Of a stretch of 58,046 nucleotides of DNA, positions 53,841-58,046 are shown one piece after another. How positions within the stretch are numbered: the first letter of the stretch is position 1; every line of letters begins with the position of its first letter. The stretch comes from Umbelopsis ramanniana AG (Eukaryota; Mucoromycota; Umbelopsidomycetes; Umbelopsidales; Umbelopsidaceae). The notes below the pieces were generated by a model that saw only the letters and a program-made list of their open reading frames with translations, was not told the origin of the DNA and did not search any database. The stretch covers positions 1 to 58,046 of the forward strand of contig NW_026252175.1 of the NCBI RefSeq assembly GCF_025399195.1. The letters are read 5' to 3'. The translations under genes were made by a program, and so were the position numbers.

Positions 53841-56300
53841 TTACAAATCACGTCCCTTCTTCCATACTGAGTCACTCACTTTGGTCACTTCACTCATTTC
53901 ACGTACGTCATGCACTCGAATGATGCTGGCTCCTCCAGCAATACTAGCGGCAACCGCAGCCGCTGTGCCATATCCGCGCTTGGATGCTTCCGAAACCCCG
54001 GTGGCATCACCGATGAACTTTTTGCGAGATGGGCCGACCAGGCAAGGGAATCCTTCCAGTGGGGCGTCATGGCCAATGATCTGCTTCATCTCTCGAAGAA
54101 TGTCAAAGTTCTGACTTCCAGTCTTTGCGAAGCCAATGCCAGGGTCGATAATGATATTCCAGCGATAAACACCGCTGCCAATAGCTTGATCAATGAGATG
54201 CTGAAGCTTTTGGTTGATATCTTCTACCACGTCGTCGTTTTCATAGGTGGTATTCTCCTTGCTCTGCATGGTAGTGGCTGTACCTCGCATGTGCATGAGA
54301 CATACTGGAACCTTGGTTTTAGCCATAACAGCGAGCATCTCAGCATCGCGACTACCTCCGCTCACATCGTTGATAAGATCAGCACCAGCTTGAACAGCCG
54401 CCTCTGCAACTTGAGCGCGGAAGGTATCAATGGAGATAGGAAGCTTGAATCCCTTGGCGCGTAATGCCTTGATGACCGGAACTACTCTTCGGATTTCTTC
54501 TTCCACAGGGAACGTTTCATCAGCATTGACGCGAGTGGACATGCCACCAATATCGATCATATCGGCGCCTTCCTCAGCCATACGTTCAGCGTGAGCCACA
54601 GCCGTCTCAACATCCATGTGCTCACCACCATCTGAGAAGCTGTCAGGAGTGGTATTAAGGATACCCATAACATAGGTCTTGGCATCCCATTTCCACATGA
54701 CCTGAGCGCTGCGGTGCATAGGTAGCACTTTGTTAATCTTGAGAGGGCCTTCAGGAGATTCTGCAGTCACTTTCAACAACTGGGACAACATTTGTCCGCA
54801 AGTACGGAATAAGGTTGGGTGTTCCATGCCCTTGGCAATACTGAGTTGAGCAACTGATTAGCTTTTTTTGCTAACGCACGTCATTTTTTTTTGTTGACGG
54901 GCAAATACTTACTCGCATAATGGCCATAAAACAAATTCCCTTTCCTGGATTTTAGGGTGTGGAATAGTCAAAACTTCCGAATGGTAGACAATATCATCGT
55001 AGAACAAGATATCCAGGTCAATGGGACGAGGAGCGTTGCGGAAAGAAGGTTGTCGTCCAAGTTCAGCTTCAACTTCTTTCAGCTTGCGTAACAAATCTTC
55101 TGGTGACAAACTTGTCAAGATCTAAGGCCACGCAAGATTAGTACACATGACCGCCACGTTAACATTCAGTATAGCCAAATGACAAACCTTAATAGCGCCG
55201 TTCAAGAAAGGTGCTTGCTCAGTGTAGTACATAGGAGGTGTCTCGTACAAAAAGCTGGTGTCGACCACAGTAGATGAACATTGGCTCTCCAACAGAGCAA
55301 GTGCGTTCTCGATGTTAGCAATGGGGTTGCCTACATTGGATCCTACGGCTATATAAGCCGAATGGGTGTAATTGGCCGGAATATCTGCAAAACGGCTTTG
55401 TTCCATAAAGTGAGCATACGTCTTGCCACCCTTGCTTTCCTCTTCCTGGATCTCCTTAAGCCACTGCTGATCGCGAGTGATTTCCACACCAGCACTCTCA
55501 GCGAAAACCAAGGCACTAGGCTTCTCCACCTTCACGGTGATTTTGCTCACATGGCATTTCTCGAGACAGATTCGAGCAATGGCTGCAACAAAGGCTTCAA
55601 CAGTTTTGTAGCCGGAAGCTTCAATATGTCGAGACACCGATCGCACAATGGTACGAAGATGGTATGACTTTTGCTCTTCGGAACGAGTCAAGGGATAGAT
55701 CTTGAGATTGATAACAACCACTTGCTTTTCTTCGCGCTCCCATGGGTTGACACCAATGATAGTCGAGAGCTTGAGATCCTTGACAAACACAACATCGTCG
55801 TAGCCGAATCCAGAAACGTCGCCAACCGTCTCGAAGCTAATAGATGCTCCTCCATTTTTCTCTTGCTTTTCCAAAGCTGCCGCTAAGTCGGCAAGATCAG
55901 CGCTGGTTCTGGTCACTTCTACACCGGCGGAAGCGGCATGCAAGAGAGCACGAGGCTGCTCGACCTTGACAGTGGCCTTGACAGCTCCAAACTTGATGAT
56001 ACCGACCTTGACAATAGCATGTGCCAGTTCCTCAAAAGAGCGGAAGGTGGTTTCTTCGGCAACCTTGGTCACAGCCTTGGTGACATGGCCATAGTGAATG
56101 GATTTAGTGACGTGGTCAGAGTCGCCTGCCGGGGTGATGTCTGTATACAAACAGACATTGATGACCACAGGCTGTGTCTTGCATCTCTCCCAGGAGTCTA
56201 CTCCAACAGTGTTGCGAACAACCAGATTCTTAATCAGAATCTTGTCCGTTTTTCTCGCTTCGATGGACATGGTATAAACGGCGGGCTCATCTTCCCGCAT
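53841..56300 (-). CDS. FOL1: trifunctional folate enzyme: dihydroneopterin aldolase / HPPK / dihydropteroate synthase
   Basis: Three exons. The order is as in yeast Fol1 and Pneumocystis Fas. Two dihydroneopterin aldolase domains come first (ILIKNLVVRNTVGVDSWER; VFVKDLKLSTIIGVNPWERE). HPPK follows (AYIAVGSNVGNPIANIENAL; NAPRPIDLDILFYDD). Dihydropteroate synthase is last (YVMGILNTTPDSFSDGG; LINDVSGGSRDAEM; MHMRGTATTM; IIIDPGIGFAKTG; LVGPSRKKFIG). It carries out three successive steps to dihydropteroate and is probably mitochondrial or cytosolic. The pABA/sulfa loop reads DIGGMSTRVN, where most family members have STRPG. I start at MREDEP (56300), next to an AT-rich leader. MSIEARK at 56270 is an alternative. 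Confidence 0.95.
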
Positions 56301-58046
56301 AAGCTTATTTAAAAAATAAAAATAAAAAGGAAATTTCAGGCGATCACGTGGCTGGCAAGATGAAAATCTGGTTGGCCCTTGATCAATTTCTGTCCATAGC
56401 GGAATCCAAGTCCTGATTATCATGATATGATACCAACTAATTAAGCAGTTTTTGCAGCAAAAAGTTCATGTTCCCCTTTATATATAATAATTCTTAAAGT
56501 ATTGAAATTAATATTTAAAAGCCCTTAGGAGCTTTTGTGATCTGAAGTACTGCAGTGCGAAAGAAATATCGATAATTTGGCTGATCTCCAAAATTCCTGG
56601 GTGGGTGCTTTTTCACTTAGCTTTCACACTCTTGCATCCATATACCTCTTTTAAATAGGATCATGCACTTACATCTTATCATTGAACATCAATGCCTCAC
56701 AGGATCGGCCGCAATGTTTTCGTGGATACTTCGAGACATTCTTCGCGGTGGCTACAATAATGATGAGCGTAAACCAGACTTCGAAACTCTATAAACTACA
56801 CGCACTTAAGTCACCCTGAACTGCGCTTACAACACAGTCGTTTGTTTCAGACACACTATTGTACTTCCCACACTTTTACAATTCTCCTCATCCTCATTCC
56901 ATATCTGATATGTCATCGAGGAACTTACTATACTATGCAACGCCTTTACAACATCGTTTGATAGGCACACCCCGGCTGCAGCCTGTGCATATGCTTCGGC
57001 TCGTAATTCATTGGGACTATAACAACGTATACATGTCCATTTCCGTGTCCGAGTAAGCCATATTGGAAGTACCGAAAAACGAACAACCTTCGGTTTTGTC
57101 ATTTGTAGTGGCAAGTATAGCAAGTTCAATTGACGTCCACTGGTTCCTGAGCTTCGATCGCCATACATTAACACTTTATTAAGCCTTACTCGGATCTTTA
57201 TACTACGATGCTGACTCCTGAAATATTGTTGATCTCGAGTTAGGATAGTATTAGTCCCTGAAATTACTCATGTAGCATTAAGGTGGCATACAAACAATGT
57301 AACGTATACCAAATGTGGACACGAGACTGGACTAGCCTGACCATGGCCAAGTGTACATATGCTACCCCGCATTTGACATTTCGTGTTCTTCTCAAGCTAC
57401 ATGACTGGAACTGTTCGAGGCTTTTGTTCATCTTCGAAAGGTGGACTCCCCCCCCCCCTTATGCAACATCATGGCCGTGGTATAATGATGGTTCTCCCGC
57501 ACTTCTAACCGAGACCCATATGTTAATAAACCCCTATTTAAGTAAAATAAATGCAGATGTGGAGGGAACTGGGAAGTCCGTGCATATCGGAGTGGAAGTT
57601 ACACTTCTGCAGAGCAAAGATGACCGCGAACTATCTATCTGAGAACATCCTTTTGAACACTGACATTACACTCAACAGCTTGTCTGGCTCTGAACCATCG
57701 CAAAATTCATGCATCCACCTCATCGATAGTGCCTACGTCAATGAGAACAGTCATGATATGACGTGGAGTCCCGCCATTTGAAAGACTATAAAAGACCGCC
57801 ATGTTAGCTGTCGCTTGTTCCTTAATTCTTGCCACCGCACTCGCGCGAATGGTGCTTATGCAGGACTTGCCACCCTGTCCAGCACGCCCCTTGGCTCGAT
57901 CCTAATTCAGGCGTCTTACCGCTTACTGGCAACATGGTCGCTAGCCTGTCTTAGTTTTGTTTAGACCTCCCTGTATGGGATGCGCTGGAGGACGCTCCAG
58001 TTGCTGAACTTGGGGACCGCTAAACAAGAGGGGAACCTTTTTTTTT
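56301..58046. other. right flank, no convincing gene
   Basis: The first 100 bp hold the FOL1 promoter (AT-rich, TTTAAAAAATAAAAA on the plus strand). A minus-strand frame at 56827-57174 and plus-strand frames at 57283-57642 and 57551-57781 show no family and no good splice pairing. A run of about ten C lies near 57451. At 57787 a TATAAAAG precedes an ATG at 57801 that opens a hydrophobic 34-residue frame (MLAVACSLILATALARM), possibly the start of a secreted protein cut by the window or decayed. The window ends in a T run. Confidence 0.4.

Noticed and set aside
44014-56300. A secondary-metabolite or NAD/folate gene cluster
   Set aside because: KMO, HAAO and FOL1 are housekeeping enzymes interspersed with a phosphatase, an arrestin and a nuclear protein. 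No backbone synthase, transporter or pathway regulator is present.
57283-57781. Plus-strand open frames near the right edge
   Set aside because: There is no family resemblance, overlapping frames, and no splice signals that join them into one model.
1-58046. rRNA, tRNA, CRISPR array, intact transposon or insertion sequence
   Set aside because: I found no B-box-like tRNA core, no rRNA-like block, no regularly spaced direct repeats, and no transposase or reverse transcriptase motifs by eye. A tRNAscan-SE and repeat-library search would be decisive.

Overview
This is a stretch of nuclear chromosome from a filamentous fungus, most likely an early-diverging one (Mucoromycota, perhaps Mucorales). 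The genes are fungal in type (Tea1-like kelch/coiled-coil polarity protein, trifunctional FOL1 folate enzyme, PPS1 phosphatase, GPI-anchored Ser/Thr/Ala-rich wall protein). Most are cut by many 50-130 bp GT-AG introns, often with a CTAAC/CTAAT branch-like motif. A cobalamin-type ribonucleotide reductase and a 67-kDa-type SppA peptidase, absent from yeast models, also point to an early-diverging lineage. The genus cannot be fixed from the sequence. I recognise no rRNA, tRNA or CRISPR and no intact transposon.

Layout. 1-2222: gene-poor and AT-rich, with a worn-out coding relic. 2223-11450: SppA (-), PHOSPHO2-like HAD phosphatase (-), endonuclease III NTH1 (+), an unrecognised coiled-coil/beta protein (+) and an acidic tail-anchored protein (-). 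12392-20586: secreted GH16 glucanase (+), WRAP53/TCAB1-type WD protein (+), PRPP synthetase (-), alpha/beta hydrolase (+). 20619-28234: class II (B12-dependent) ribonucleotide reductase (-) with a mitochondrial-type leader, a divergent mitochondrial membrane protein (+), PTC1-type PP2C (-), TMCO4/DUF726 hydrolase (+). 28780-39185: casein kinase 1 (-), PARP-type zinc-finger protein (+), Tea1 homologue (-), nucleoporin Nup54/Nup57 (+). 40062-50637: GPI-anchored protein (+), poly(A)-polymerase-like enzyme (+), kynurenine 3-monooxygenase (+), arrestin-fold protein (+), ARL6IP4/SR-25 protein (-), PPS1 dual-specificity phosphatase (+). 50896-56300: a pRiA4b-ORF3-like protein (-), 3-hydroxyanthranilate dioxygenase (-), FOL1 (-). 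56301-58046: no convincing gene.

Connections. KMO and HAAO are two steps of tryptophan-to-NAD synthesis and lie about 7 kb apart. PRPP synthetase supplies PRPP used downstream of them. FOL1 makes dihydropteroate. The class II reductase would allow oxygen-independent dNTP synthesis if cobalamin is available. It shares a 116-bp promoter region with another apparently mitochondrial protein. These links are mostly inference from gene identity; this is a normal mosaic of housekeeping genes, not one operon-like cluster.

I resolved gene models by splice phase. For PHOSPHO2-like, NTH1, the 8699-9930 gene, the tail-anchored gene, GH16 and WRAP53 I counted all exons and each totals an exact number of codons. 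Several contain very small exons (9, 11, 13, 25 and 29 nt).
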